Shown: positions 27,237 through 36,929, counted from the first letter of the stretch. The stretch: DNA of 38,153 bases from an uncultured Flavobacteriales bacterium (GCA_943789205.1 CALSTG010000001.1:696182-734334); one strand, 5' to 3'. Made by a program: numbers and translations. The notes: generated by a model from the sequence alone, not told the origin.

Positions 27237-28997
27237 TTATCGTACGATGTGCATGAAGCCAGAAACATCTCCTTGCGGGAAAACCAATCTGTAGAAATAA
27301 GTTCCCTCTGGCAGTTCCGCACCATCAACAGATAGGCCACGGAATGACTCCTCTCCTCTTTCCTGTCGGTAAACTTCGCTTCCCCAACGATCCCGTATAG
27401 TAAGTACAAAGTCAGAACATGCACCGATGAAGTCTTCAAGAACAATTTTATCATTAATGCCATCTCCATTTGCAGTAATTACATTTGGAAATTTAAAGGC
27501 CTCATATTCAAACAGGTTCTCGATTTCAAGGTCAATGTAAGAGGTTTCAGATACACAAGAATTCAAGGTGTAACTCACGGCGTATGAACCCATTAGATTC
27601 TCAGTCAGTTCAAATTCGTTGAAGATTGCGTTTGAAAAGAAGCCTTCAGGACCCGACCATTCATAAACCGCATCACTGTTTTCATTAGCTATGGAAAAGC
27701 TTACCAAGTCCTTAGGACAAGAAACGGGACCACTAAAGTCAATAATTGGAGTCTCTAAGAGCTCCAATTCGACATTAATTGTTGCGAGAGAGTCGCAGCC
27801 GTTCTCACTAATCAGTGTTACTGTTTCAGAACCAGCTTCATTTATTGTCGCGCCATTCCATGTAAATGGAAGTTGAGAGCCACAGACAAGAGTATCATTC
27901 ATGCTTGTAGGAATGGCATTGACAAATAAATTTAACGTTACCGTTGAATCACAACCAAAGGTTGACGACAAGGTTACCGATTGAGACCCAGCTTCCGAAA
28001 CTTCAATACCATTCCAAACAAATGGTAACTCACTTGGACATATAGATATAGTTTCAGATCCTTCTAAAACCGGAAGTATCGTAATAGTAAATTCTGATTG
28101 ATCTGAAGTTCCATCGTAACCTGGTGCATTAAAAACAAAATTATATTCACCAGCTAAAAGACCTTCGGCGTTTAATACCCCTGAAACATTATCAAATGCA
28201 CCAGAGCTTGTTGTTTCACTAAACGAACCACCTGTGTTGTTTGCTGATAGCAAACTGTTTAAATCAATTTCAGAACCTACTGAATTACATACCGAGGCAG
28301 TACCATCATCACCAGCATTTGGAATTAACGGCAAAACACATATTGCAACAGAAACAGAATCAATTATCCAATCTTCTTCTAAATCGTCAAAGGGATTCGA
28401 TGGTCCAGCAGTACAACACACGTCCTGTCCGGCGATTAAAGAGCCTGGAGATCCCGTTACAGCGACAGCACCATTATTATTTTCCATGTCCAATTCACAT
28501 GTAAAAATACTACCATCACATTCAATAGTCCCACCGTGGTTACGGACTCTAGTCGCAACATTTATAATACCTGAGTTACACAAATATCCATCATTGTGCA
28601 GATAATCTATAGTAGCTAAACCAGATTGGTAAAAATATCCATTGATTTCTAGCTCGTTATTACAAATAAAATCGCCTTCATTAGTAAAAGTTCCTGTCTC
28701 TTGAATTTCCGAGTAGTTGGATGTGGTTAAAGAACCTGTACTGTTAACAATAAGTACTCCTCTAATGACCATTGATGATGAAGCATCTACAATATGATTA
28801 ATTATCACTGTATCTCCCACGGGAATCGAATTTGCTGGACAACCATTGTCCCAAATAGCGCAATCATTGTAACTCCCATCTGAAATCGTTGTGTAAACTG
28901 TGGCCTTCGAATCAAATACAAAAAACAGCACCAAAACACCAGCTATCACAAAGGATAACGGGCTAAAAATAGAAGATATTGCTTTTGAATTTTTCAC
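27237..28997 (-). CDS. T9SS type B sorting domain-containing surface protein
   Basis: 586 residues from a GTG start at 28997, which gives a good signal peptide (MKNSKAISSIFSPL, hydrophobic core, FDSKA near 32). Residues 35-200 look like the start of a beta-helix (IWDNGCPANSIPVGDTVII, SGTFTN-like turns, CDGSIFTCELDM). The middle has repeats of the form WNGxxxxEAGSxxVTL followed by GCDS near 330-410. An Ig-like segment (YEWSGPEGFFSN) precedes the type B sorting domain at about 500-586 (FPNVITANGDGINDKIVL, RDRWGSEVYRQ, ending HIVR). Its closing Ig-like and sorting domains match those of the neighbouring cargo at 24984-27047, so the pair may be a diverged duplication. Export by T9SS is a strong inference; the surface role is unknown. 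Confidence 0.87.
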   Translation of the reverse strand: MKNSKAISSIFSPLSFVIAGVLVLFFVFDSKATVYTTISDGSYNDCAIWDNGCPANSIPVGDTVIINHIVDASSSMVIRGVLIVNSTGSLTTSNYSEIQETGTFTNEGDFICNNELEINGYFYQSGLATIDYLHNDGYLCNSGIINVATRVRNHGGTIECDGSIFTCELDMENNNGAVAVTGSPGSLIAGQDVCCTAGPSNPFDDLEEDWIIDSVSVAICVLPLIPNAGDDGTASVCNSVGSEIDLNSLLSANNTGGSFSETTSSGAFDNVSGVLNAEGLLAGEYNFVFNAPGYDGTSDQSEFTITILPVLEGSETISICPSELPFVWNGIEVSEAGSQSVTLSSTFGCDSTVTLNLFVNAIPTSMNDTLVCGSQLPFTWNGATINEAGSETVTLISENGCDSLATINVELELLETPIIDFSGPVSCPKDLVSFSIANENSDAVYEWSGPEGFFSNAIFNEFELTENLMGSYAVSYTLNSCVSETSYIDLEIENLFEYEAFKFPNVITANGDGINDKIVLEDFIGACSDFVLTIRDRWGSEVYRQERGEESFRGLSVDGAELPEGTYFYRLVFPQGDVSGFMHIVR

Positions 28998-29175
28998 TTA
29001 AACATTGCTTTTACAATAACACAGACACCCAAAGTCAATAAATAGTTGCATAGGAAAGTAAATTTCTCACTTTTTTTGAAGAAAAAAAAAAGAATTAGAC
29101 AAGATTATTACGTTTTCAAATCCTCACACATCATTTTTAGACTTACATCGCAGGTCTATATTAAAGTTATACTTG

Positions 29176-31041
29176 TTATTGATATTCCGAAAGCTCTAAC
29201 CATCTATTAGTTTTGAGCTCTATAAGCTCGACTACTTCAGCTAACTTTTCACCCAGTTCCAAAACTGCAGCTCCGTTTAGATTTCCTTGCGAAAGTGATG
29301 CCGTCATTTCTCGCTTATCCGATTCTAATTTTTCAATATCCTTTTCAAGTGTTTCATACTCTAATTTCTCTTTAAAAGAGAGCTTGACTTTCTCCTTAGC
29401 TTTTAATTGGACTTCTGGACTTTGATCCTTTTGTGCTACCTGTGCTTTGCTTTTTGTTTTGGTCGTATTTTTTTGATTTTTGCGATAGGTCGTGTAATTA
29501 CCTATGATGTCAACTATAACACCCTCGGACTCAAAAACAAAAAGATGGTCTACCATTTTATCCATAAAATAACGATCATGAGAAACAACAATCAAGCAAC
29601 CCTGAAAACCTCTCAAGTATTCTTCAAGCACAGCCATAGCAAATATATCAAGGTCATTTGTTGGCTCATCCAAGATCAGATAATTCGGATTAGACATTAA
29701 AACCCTTAACAATTTTAATCTCCTTCTTTCTCCTCCACTCAATTTTCTAACAAAATTATAATGCATGCTTCGAGGAAATAAGAAACGTTCAAGCAGCTGG
29801 GCGGCTGACAATTGCTTTCCTTTTTCTAATGGAATAAATTCAGCAACTTCCTTAACAACATCAATGACTTTATAGTCGGGATCAACCTCCTTAAGCTCTT
29901 GACTGAAATGACCAAAAACAACCGTATCCCCAATCACAATCTTTCCTGAATCTATAGGTGTCTCGCCCATCATCATCTTTAAGAATGTCGTCTTGCCTGT
30001 TCCATTCTTCCCTACGATACCCAATCGCTCTTTGCGTTGAACATTATATGAAAAACTCGTCAAGATTTTTTTTGAGTCGAATGCCTTTGATACTTTGTGA
30101 AATTCAACAATCTTAGAACCGAGGCGCTCCATCTTAACGGGCAAATCAAGCTCCGACTCTGATAAATTTGTAGTTGCAACTTTCTTTACTTCATGAAAAG
30201 AGTCAATCCTTGCCTTTTGTTTCGTGCCACGTGCTTTGGGCTGTCTTCGTATCCAATCTAATTCTTTACGAAAGGTGTTTCGCGCTTTTTCGACTGTAGA
30301 TTGCAGTTGTTCCTCCCGCTCTGCTTTCTTCTCCAAATAATAGGAGAAATTACCTTTATACTTATACAAGGTCTCGTTAGCCAATTCTAGAATCGTATCG
30401 CAAACAACTTCAAGAAAGTAACGATCGTGGGTAACCATGAGTAATGTTGATTTGGAATTTGACAAATAAGACTCCAACCACTCAATCATATCCAAATCCA
30501 AATGGTTTGTAGGTTCATCCAATAGCAGAAAATCGGCATCGGAAAGTAAAACCTTTATAAGTGTTATACGTTTTTTCTGTCCTCCAGACAAGGAGGCGAT
30601 CTCTTGCTGAACATCTTCAAGTTTAAAAACTGACAAAAATTGTTTGACTTGACTTTCTAAATCCCACGCATCCAAATCAGTTAGCTCCTGAAATAAATTA
30701 GACAAGGCTTTCTCATCGTTCTTTTCTAAGGCATCGTTGTATCTTTTTATTAAACGTAACTTAGGATTTGCATGATCATATATCACCTCGTAGATTGTCT
30801 TATTTAATGGAAGGCTTTCAGCCTGTTCCATAAATGCAACTTGAACATCATTTCTGAAAACAATATTCCCTGAATCCGTTGACTCTTTACCCATTAAACA
30901 ATTCAAAAGAGTGGTTTTACCCGCTCCATTTTTCGCTACAATAGCTACTTTTTGGCCCTGGTCAATACCAAAAGAAACATCTGAAAACAATACTCGGTCT
31001 CCGTACGACTTGGTAACACTTTCAACGGAAAGAAAATTCAT
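29176..31041 (-). CDS. ABC-F family ATP-binding protein, Uup-like
   Basis: 621 residues from ATG 31041; an in-frame GTG at 31059 is less likely. Two ABC domains lack membrane segments. The first has Walker A AKNGAGKT at 36-43 and signature LSGGQKKR near 150; the second has GKNGTGKT near 343 and LSGGERRR near 430. The linker between them is basic (WIRRQPKARGTKQKARIDSF), and the C-terminal 80 residues form a charged coiled coil (KEKLEYETLEKDIEKLESDK), as in Uup. Uup-type ABC-F proteins bind the ribosome or branched DNA and affect transposon excision and translation. They are not transporters. It is divergent from the SulP gene. Confidence 0.92.
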   Translation of the reverse strand: MNFLSVESVTKSYGDRVLFSDVSFGIDQGQKVAIVAKNGAGKTTLLNCLMGKESTDSGNIVFRNDVQVAFMEQAESLPLNKTIYEVIYDHANPKLRLIKRYNDALEKNDEKALSNLFQELTDLDAWDLESQVKQFLSVFKLEDVQQEIASLSGGQKKRITLIKVLLSDADFLLLDEPTNHLDLDMIEWLESYLSNSKSTLLMVTHDRYFLEVVCDTILELANETLYKYKGNFSYYLEKKAEREEQLQSTVEKARNTFRKELDWIRRQPKARGTKQKARIDSFHEVKKVATTNLSESELDLPVKMERLGSKIVEFHKVSKAFDSKKILTSFSYNVQRKERLGIVGKNGTGKTTFLKMMMGETPIDSGKIVIGDTVVFGHFSQELKEVDPDYKVIDVVKEVAEFIPLEKGKQLSAAQLLERFLFPRSMHYNFVRKLSGGERRRLKLLRVLMSNPNYLILDEPTNDLDIFAMAVLEEYLRGFQGCLIVVSHDRYFMDKMVDHLFVFESEGVIVDIIGNYTTYRKNQKNTTKTKSKAQVAQKDQSPEVQLKAKEKVKLSFKEKLEYETLEKDIEKLESDKREMTASLSQGNLNGAAVLELGEKLAEVVELIELKTNRWLELSEYQ

Positions 31042-31109
31042 AGTAATAATATTACACACGAAATTAGAAGAATAGTTCTTGATAATTCTCTATAACGTGG
31101 ATTAAATGG

Positions 31110-31117
31110 TATTTTTG
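31110..31117 (+). promoter_or_regulatory. Bacteroidota -7 promoter element for the SulP gene
   Basis: TATTTTTG matches TAnnTTTG exactly, 38 bases before ATG 31156, which leaves a leader of about 30 bases. I see no good -33 TTTG at the usual spacing. Confidence 0.45.
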
Positions 31118-31155
31118 CCCACTTTTTATTTGAATAGTTACAGAAAATCATCATC

Positions 31156-32733
31156 ATGCATAAATACTTCAACCTTTTTGATCTTAAACAAAAGGTAAAT
31201 TATCGGACAGAAATACTTTCTGGTTTAACGGTGGCAATGGCATTAATACCAGAGGCGGTAGCATTTGCATTGATCGCTGGTCTTTCCCCACTAACCGGTC
31301 TTTATGCGGCTTTTATTATGGGTATCATAACTGCAATATTCGGTGGGCGCCCTGGAATGATTTCAGGAGCAACAGGAGCTATAGCCGTAGTTTTTTTTGG
31401 ACTCGTAACTGCATTAAAAGAAATCAATCCGCTCATTACAGTAGACGAAATCACTCAATATGTATTTGCGACCGTAATTCTGGCAGGTATCATTCAAATA
31501 ATTGCAGGCTTATTAAAGCTCGGTAAATTTATGAGACTTGTGCCGCAACCTGTAATTTTTGGATTTGTAAATGGGTTGGCAATCATTATTTTTCTTTCTC
31601 AGCTTAGTCAGTTTACAGTTGATAGTACAAACCCAAACGCACCATGGATGTCAGGGAAAGAGCTTTATGTTTTTTTGGGGCTCGTTGTCACCGCGATGAT
31701 TATCATTTGGGGTTTACCTAAAATCACCAAGCTTGTTCCCGCAGCTTTAACAGCAATATTGGCAATTTTCGGAATTGTCTACTTTTTTGATATTTCAACA
31801 ACCACTGTTGGTGACATCGCTTCTATCGAAGGTGGTTTCCCTCCTTTCAATTTACCAAGTATACCATTGACCATGGATACGCTAGAGTTGATCTTTCCTT
31901 ATGCTGCAATAGTTGCCGGAGTTGGGCTCATTGAAAGCCTTTTAACACTTAATATCATTGATGAAATCACGCAAACAAGAGGTAGAGGCAACAAAGAGGC
32001 CGTTGCACAGGGTGCGGCAAATATTCTTTCAGGGCTGCTTTCTGGAATGGGCGGTTGTGCTATGATTGGACAGAGTCTAATAAATATATCGTCAGGAGCA
32101 CGGGCGAGGCTTTCGGGAATTGTAGCGGCCATAATGCTGCTTGTATTCATTATGTTTGGCTCGAGTCTTATTGAAAAGCTTCCTATGGCAGCGCTTACTG
32201 GATTGATGATCATGGTATCCATTGGAACCTTCGAGTGGGCAAGCTTCAGAACTTTTAATAGAATGCCCAAATCAGATGTCTTTGTGATGCTAGCTGTTAC
32301 CCTTATTACGGTACTTCTTCATAATTTAGCATTGGCTGTACTATTAGGTGTTGTTATTGCAGCGCTTGTTTTTTCATGGGACAATGCAAAAAGAATTCGT
32401 GCACGCAAGCACATAGATGAGGATGGGATAAAACACTATGAAATTTATGGCCCACTATTTTTTGGGTCTATTAGTGTTTTTAATGAAAAATTCGATGTTC
32501 AAGAAGATCCAACCAAAATAATTATTGACTTTGCTGAAAGTCGTGTTGTTGACATGTCGGCCATTGAAGCACTGAATAAAATCACAGAACGATATCGAGA
32601 AGCAGGGAAAAAAGTGCAATTGAAACATTTAAGCAGAGATTGTTCGAGATTACTAAAAAATGCTGAAAAAATCATCGATGTTGATGTTCTTGAAGATCCG
32701 ACATATAAACTTGTTTCAGACCAACTATCCTAA
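31156..32733 (+). CDS. SulP family inorganic anion transporter
   Basis: 525 residues. The SulP/SLC26 family moves sulfate, bicarbonate or other anions. The N-terminal signature is present: TEILSGLTVAMALIPEAVAF near 19-38, then GLSPLTGLYAAFIMGI and GGRPGMISGATGAIAVV. About twelve to fourteen membrane segments follow, with the family patch GLIESLLTL and the conserved GCAMIGQSLINI. The C-terminal STAS domain occupies about 425-525 (YGPLFFGSISVF, IIIDFAESRVVDMSAIEAL). Sulfate cannot be distinguished from bicarbonate by sequence alone, and no cysteine-synthesis or carbonic-anhydrase gene is adjacent. Confidence 0.94.
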   Translation: MHKYFNLFDLKQKVNYRTEILSGLTVAMALIPEAVAFALIAGLSPLTGLYAAFIMGIITAIFGGRPGMISGATGAIAVVFFGLVTALKEINPLITVDEITQYVFATVILAGIIQIIAGLLKLGKFMRLVPQPVIFGFVNGLAIIIFLSQLSQFTVDSTNPNAPWMSGKELYVFLGLVVTAMIIIWGLPKITKLVPAALTAILAIFGIVYFFDISTTTVGDIASIEGGFPPFNLPSIPLTMDTLELIFPYAAIVAGVGLIESLLTLNIIDEITQTRGRGNKEAVAQGAANILSGLLSGMGGCAMIGQSLINISSGARARLSGIVAAIMLLVFIMFGSSLIEKLPMAALTGLMIMVSIGTFEWASFRTFNRMPKSDVFVMLAVTLITVLLHNLALAVLLGVVIAALVFSWDNAKRIRARKHIDEDGIKHYEIYGPLFFGSISVFNEKFDVQEDPTKIIIDFAESRVVDMSAIEALNKITERYREAGKKVQLKHLSRDCSRLLKNAEKIIDVDVLEDPTYKLVSDQLS

Positions 32734-32857
32734 TAAAAAGCCAAAGACAACAACTTTACATTTTGTAAAATATCCGTACATTTAGTTTATTCAGAGATGC
32801 ATCACGTTGAAATATGTATTATCTCGATTAGATTTAATGCTTTTTAAACTTTACACA

Positions 32858-34849
32858 ATGAAAAACCTCATCACCGTATGCTTTGTTTGTATTCAAGTTC
32901 TATTATTTGCCCAAGCTCCAGAAGGCGTTAATTATCAAGCTGTAATTAGAAATAATTCAGGTGATGTTTTATCAAATAACAATGTAGGTCTTCAAATTTC
33001 ATTATATAAAAACACAGCCGGAGGCACTTTGGTTTACCAAGAATCATTTCAAACCACAACAGATAATTTTGGTCTTGTGAATCTAGTAATCGGCCAAGGT
33101 CTTAACATTAGTGGTTCGTTTGAGAGTGTGGATTGGAGTAATGGCCCTTTTTTCATTGAAATAGCAACTGATGAAAATGGAGGTGCCAATTATGAGGTAA
33201 TCGGCTCACAAGAGCTCATGAGCGTCCCATATGCACTTTATGCAAAGACCGCGGGCAATGGACCTCAAGGAATTCAAGGTGAAACTGGACCTCAAGGAAT
33301 TCAAGGTGAAACTGGAGCTCAAGGAATTCAAGGTGAAACTGGAGCTCAAGGAATTCAAGGCGAATCTGGAGCTCAAGGGATTCAAGGAGATATAGGACCA
33401 CAAGGTGTTCAGGGTGAACAGGGTATTCAAGGAAATACGGGCCCTCAAGGCACACAAGGAGATACAGGGCCACAAGGCACACAAGGAGACACAGGACCAC
33501 AAGGCGAACAAGGAATTCAAGGCGATGTCGGACCGCAAGGAATTCAAGGTGAAACTGGACCTCAAGGAATTCAAGGCGAAACTGGAGTTCAAGGGATTCA
33601 AGGTGAGCAAGGAGTTCAAGGTGATGTCGGACCGCAAGGAATTCAAGGAGTACAGGGTGAGCAAGGAGTTCAAGGTGATGTCGGGCCGCAAGGAATCCAA
33701 GGCAATACTGGGAATGATGGAAACGACGGACTTTTACCGAATGGCACAGCCATTGGAAATACCACTTTTTGGGATGGCACTGAATGGGTCGTTGATGACA
33801 ATAACCTTTTTAATTCAGGAGGTAACGTTGGTCTTGGAACTACTTCACCTGCTGCAAAACTTGAGGTTTCCGGTGGTGACATTGCAATTAGCTCACCGTT
33901 CAAATATAAAGTGAAAGACGCGACCGATGGAGATAATTTTCTGATGTATGAGCCGACAATTGATGGATTACGTCTCAATGGATATGATGCAGTTTTCATT
34001 ACCACAACAGATGGTACTAACGCAACCGCAGGACAAGATTTGGTCGTTAGAAATGGACGTGTAGGTATTAACACAAATACGCCGTCGCAGGGCTTGCTTC
34101 ATGTAAATGGTTACTATTCTGATCCCTTCGGAAACTTTACCTACTATGCTACTGGACCAAACACAGGAACAGCAGCAGGCACAAATTTGAATACGAGCAT
34201 TTTCGCCACCCACAGGGTAGTTGCGGGAGAATTTAATGCAATTTCTGATGCAAGAATTAAAAATATTGAGGGCGTTTCAAATGCTGCTAAAGACCTTGAA
34301 ACCTTAAATAAAATAGAGGTAACAGATTATCACATGATAGATCCTTCACATGGAGAAAAGCCAGTAAAGAAAGCTATTGCACAGCAGCTTGAAGGAATCT
34401 ACCCACAGGCGGTTTCAAAATCAACAAATTGTATTCCTGATATTTATGAATTATCGGAATGTATTTCGGGCTCAATTAAAATCGAAAATGAGCTTATCCC
34501 TGGTGAGCGCATTCGATTAATTTTTGATGATTCAGAGGAAATTGCAACGGTTGTTTCTGCCAACGCTCACAGTATTGAAACAAATCTAAATAAGACGGGT
34601 AAGGTTTTTGTTTATGGACGCGAGGTCGACGACTTTAGAACGGTTGACTATCAGGCCATCTCAATGCTCAATGTTTCTGCCACGCAAGCATTACTCAAAA
34701 GAATAGAAGCTCTAGAAAAAGAGAACGAATCACTCAAAAAAGTAAACGAGGACATGAATACGTTGAAGGCGGAACTCGATGTACTTCAAAAGAATGTTAT
34801 ATTATTAATGAATGAGAAAAACACGGCTTCCTATCCTAAAGAAAAATAG
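32858..34849 (+). CDS. Collagen-like repeat protein with peptidase S74 (tail-fibre chaperone) domain
   Basis: 663 residues from ATG 32858, which gives signal peptide MKNLITVCFVCIQVLLFAQ; an in-frame TTG at 32807 adds a polar extension and is rejected. Residues 20-130 are a conserved head (PEGVNYQAVIRNNSGDVL, SVPYALYAKTA). Residues 135-290 are about 52 Gly-X-Y triplets. After a linker and repeats of the type NVGLGTTSPAAKLEV and RVGINTNTPSQ comes an S74 intramolecular chaperone domain. It starts with ISDARIK, whose S463 and K468 match the self-cleavage dyad of phage tail spikes, and continues to AISMLNVSATQ. A coiled coil (609-655) ends the chain. The protein is probably a trimeric fibre at the cell surface. 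No type A or B sorting domain is obvious, so the export route after the signal peptide is not known. Confidence 0.87.
   Translation: MKNLITVCFVCIQVLLFAQAPEGVNYQAVIRNNSGDVLSNNNVGLQISLYKNTAGGTLVYQESFQTTTDNFGLVNLVIGQGLNISGSFESVDWSNGPFFIEIATDENGGANYEVIGSQELMSVPYALYAKTAGNGPQGIQGETGPQGIQGETGAQGIQGETGAQGIQGESGAQGIQGDIGPQGVQGEQGIQGNTGPQGTQGDTGPQGTQGDTGPQGEQGIQGDVGPQGIQGETGPQGIQGETGVQGIQGEQGVQGDVGPQGIQGVQGEQGVQGDVGPQGIQGNTGNDGNDGLLPNGTAIGNTTFWDGTEWVVDDNNLFNSGGNVGLGTTSPAAKLEVSGGDIAISSPFKYKVKDATDGDNFLMYEPTIDGLRLNGYDAVFITTTDGTNATAGQDLVVRNGRVGINTNTPSQGLLHVNGYYSDPFGNFTYYATGPNTGTAAGTNLNTSIFATHRVVAGEFNAISDARIKNIEGVSNAAKDLETLNKIEVTDYHMIDPSHGEKPVKKAIAQQLEGIYPQAVSKSTNCIPDIYELSECISGSIKIENELIPGERIRLIFDDSEEIATVVSANAHSIETNLNKTGKVFVYGREVDDFRTVDYQAISMLNVSATQALLKRIEALEKENESLKKVNEDMNTLKAELDVLQKNVILLMNEKNTASYPKEK
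33260..33727 (+). repeat. Collagen-like Gly-X-Y repeat, 52 triplets
   Basis: Codons for triplets such as GPQ, GIQ, GET, GVQ, GEQ and GDV repeat in a 27-base (three-triplet) and 18-base (two-triplet) pattern around the core CAAGGAATTCAAGG. Glutamine dominates the Y position, and no prolines occur there. Near-identical DNA copies suggest recent expansion or contraction by slippage or recombination. The repeat also opens long antisense frames. Confidence 0.95.
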
Positions 34850-34856
34850 ATAGGTT

Positions 34857-35330
34857 TTAACGAAGTCGGTTTAAAGAATCCAATAGCTTCTTGTCCTTTT
34901 TAATGCCTAACTGCGCCAAAAAACAAAACGGTAAACCAGCCACTAATAAAGTATAACCTAGTCCTAATTCCGTTGTAAATTCACCTTTAAAAAACACTTT
35001 GCCACCTACATAAAAATAAACCATCGAGGCAACAACAATAATAAAGTAAAGAAAGGTTAAACTTCTGGCCCACTTTAGCTGTCTCTTAATATCTTTATAG
35101 CTCATAAGCGTCATAAACATAAATAAACACATTCCGATTACTGAAAGGTATATCGGAATACTCTTATATATCTCTGTTGTCGAACCATCGATTATCGCCT
35201 CTATACCAAAGACATTAAAAGAGAAAGCATTGCTTGACTGAACAAAACGAAAAAATTCTAACCCTGTGCAAGTCGCACCTAAGCAAAGTATAGCAAGAAA
35301 TAAATATATTGATTGTACTCTTTGAATCAT
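34857..35330 (-). CDS. DUF4293 family membrane protein
   Basis: 157 residues with four predicted transmembrane helices: about 8-24, 50-75, 87-107 and 120-142. The N-terminus MIQRVQSIYLFLAILCLGAT is the hallmark of the Bacteroidota-restricted DUF4293 family, whose function is unknown. The end is basic (KKDKKLLDSLNRLR). It lies 9 bases after aroC on the same strand and ends 7 bases from the convergent collagen-like gene. Confidence 0.87.
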   Translation of the reverse strand: MIQRVQSIYLFLAILCLGATCTGLEFFRFVQSSNAFSFNVFGIEAIIDGSTTEIYKSIPIYLSVIGMCLFMFMTLMSYKDIKRQLKWARSLTFLYFIIVVASMVYFYVGGKVFFKGEFTTELGLGYTLLVAGLPFCFLAQLGIKKDKKLLDSLNRLR

Positions 35331-35339
35331 AACTTTTTA

Positions 35340-36407
35340 TTAAATCTGATTTGATTTTTGTCTTAAAAAATGGTCTAAAATTGTGAGAGCTGCCATTGCC
35401 TCAACAATCGGAACTGCTCTGGGAACAACACATACATCATGTCTTCCCTTTCCTTCAATAGTTACTTTCGCACCTTTTGAGTTAATGGTTTCTTGATCCT
35501 TCATAATAGTGGCTACAGGTTTAAAAGCAACCCTAAAAACAATAGGCATCCCATTTGAAATACCTCCTTGAATCCCACCTGAATGATTTGTTTTCGTCTT
35601 TCCTGAAGCATCGAAAAGATCATTATGTTCGCTTCCGGGCATGGTAACACCCGAAAAACCGGAACCGTATTCGAAACCTTTCACTGCATTAATAGATAGC
35701 ATGGCTTTTCCTAGCTCGGCGTGAAGCTTGTCAAAAACAGGCTCTCCAAGACCAACAGGGACATTATTGATAATACACTGGATAATTCCTCCTAAAGTAT
35801 CCCCCTCAAGCTTACGCGCTGAAATGAGTGTTTCCATGCTTGACGAAATCTCTTTGTCCGGACACCTCAAAAGTGATGCTTCAATTTGCTCCTTTTGGTA
35901 AAAATCAGACGAGTCCAACGAGATAGTTCCGATCTGCATTACATAAGTTGAGAATTCAACACCGATATTTTGGAGGACCTGTTTGGCAACTGCGCCAGCA
36001 ACAACACGACATACAGTTTCTCGCGCACTGGACCTACCTCCCCCTCTGTAATCTCGAATGCCATATTTTTTTTCATAAGTAAAGTCCGCATGCGATGGCC
36101 TGTATTTGTCTTTGATATGTGAATAATCCTTGGAATTTTGATCTTTATTCTGAATCGTGAATCCAATGGGCGTTCCTGTGGTTTTACCTTCAAATATTCC
36201 AGATAATAAAACGACCTCATCGGCTTCTTTTCTTTCGGTCACATATTTATTTTGACCGGGCTTCCGTCTATCCAGCTCGGATTGAATTAAATCAATATCC
36301 AATGCAATACCTGCAGGGCAGCCATCAATAACGCCACCTAAGGCCATACCGTGAGACTCGCCAAATGAGCTTAATTTAAAAATAGTACCAAACGATGAAC
36401 CTGCCAT
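35340..36407 (-). CDS. aroC: Chorismate synthase
   Basis: 355 residues. It removes the 3-phosphate from EPSP to form chorismate, the branch-point of aromatic amino acids, folate and quinones, using reduced FMN. The expected sites are intact: FGESHG with H19, [20 protein letters not shown] with H106, [43 protein letters not shown] and the closing [20 protein letters not shown]. The gene begins 9 bases after DUF2480 and is followed 9 bases later by DUF4293, so the three form a short operon with no functional link beyond co-expression. Confidence 0.97.
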   Translation of the reverse strand: MAGSSFGTIFKLSSFGESHGMALGGVIDGCPAGIALDIDLIQSELDRRKPGQNKYVTERKEADEVVLLSGIFEGKTTGTPIGFTIQNKDQNSKDYSHIKDKYRPSHADFTYEKKYGIRDYRGGGRSSARETVCRVVAGAVAKQVLQNIGVEFSTYVMQIGTISLDSSDFYQKEQIEASLLRCPDKEISSSMETLISARKLEGDTLGGIIQCIINNVPVGLGEPVFDKLHAELGKAMLSINAVKGFEYGSGFSGVTMPGSEHNDLFDASGKTKTNHSGGIQGGISNGMPIVFRVAFKPVATIMKDQETINSKGAKVTIEGKGRHDVCVVPRAVPIVEAMAALTILDHFLRQKSNQI

Positions 36408-36416
36408 ATTTTAAAA

Positions 36417-36923
36417 TTAAGTCTTTTTACGCTTAAAAATAGGAACCGTGGAGCAAGGCTCTCCATACATGATAGATTTGACAACAGGCTGTAACTTTTT
36501 TACCAATTCCGACATTGCAAAAGCAGGATCGGATATATCTGAGCACCCCTTAATGATCACACGTTCATCTTTAAAATCATTTAGTGCTAACTGCGCTATA
36601 TTCTGAGCAATTAAAGCGCGTTCTAAATCTTCCTTAGTGCCTACGATTGACAACTCGCACACCTCACTTAAACTTGAGGTTACAAGCATGAAAGCCCAAG
36701 TTGGAATTATCGCTTCAGTCGAACAATAAATAAACACCCCTTTATCCTCAAACTCGGACCAATGCGATTCTTTTATCCAAGTCCTAAACTCTTTTTCTTT
36801 AAGAACAAGTCCCTTCCATAGTTGTTTCGACAAATCAATAGAAAGCATCTCGCATTTAGGTTTAAAGGATGCAAGATCCATTTGAATCAAACTACTTTCT
36901 TTAACTTTATTCCGGATTTCCAT
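36417..36923 (-). CDS. DUF2480 family protein
   Basis: 168 residues from ATG 36923; a TTG at 36932 lies within the promoter. The protein belongs to DUF2480, a Bacteroidota family of unknown function: EIRNKVKESSLIQMDLASFK at the start, IPTWAFMLVTSSLS in the middle, VIIKGCSDISDPAFAMSELV near 124-143 and the end SIMYGEPCSTVPIFKRKK. The single exposed Cys in EPCSTVP and in KGCS are conserved in relatives as I recall, and may matter for metal binding or fold. It is cytoplasmic and probably heads the DUF2480-aroC-DUF4293 unit. Confidence 0.88.
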   Translation of the reverse strand: MEIRNKVKESSLIQMDLASFKPKCEMLSIDLSKQLWKGLVLKEKEFRTWIKESHWSEFEDKGVFIYCSTEAIIPTWAFMLVTSSLSEVCELSIVGTKEDLERALIAQNIAQLALNDFKDERVIIKGCSDISDPAFAMSELVKKLQPVVKSIMYGEPCSTVPIFKRKKT

Positions 36924-36929
36924 GATGTA

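Noticed and set aside
27155..27469. A minus-strand frame at the 3' end of the 27237-28997 cargo gene
   Set aside because: It lies in a different frame over the conserved sorting domain and has no domain of its own.
33206..33700. Long open frames antisense to, and in the alternative frame of, the collagen-like repeat
   Set aside because: They arise from the repeated codons of the Gly-X-Y tract; products are low-complexity and have no recognised domain.
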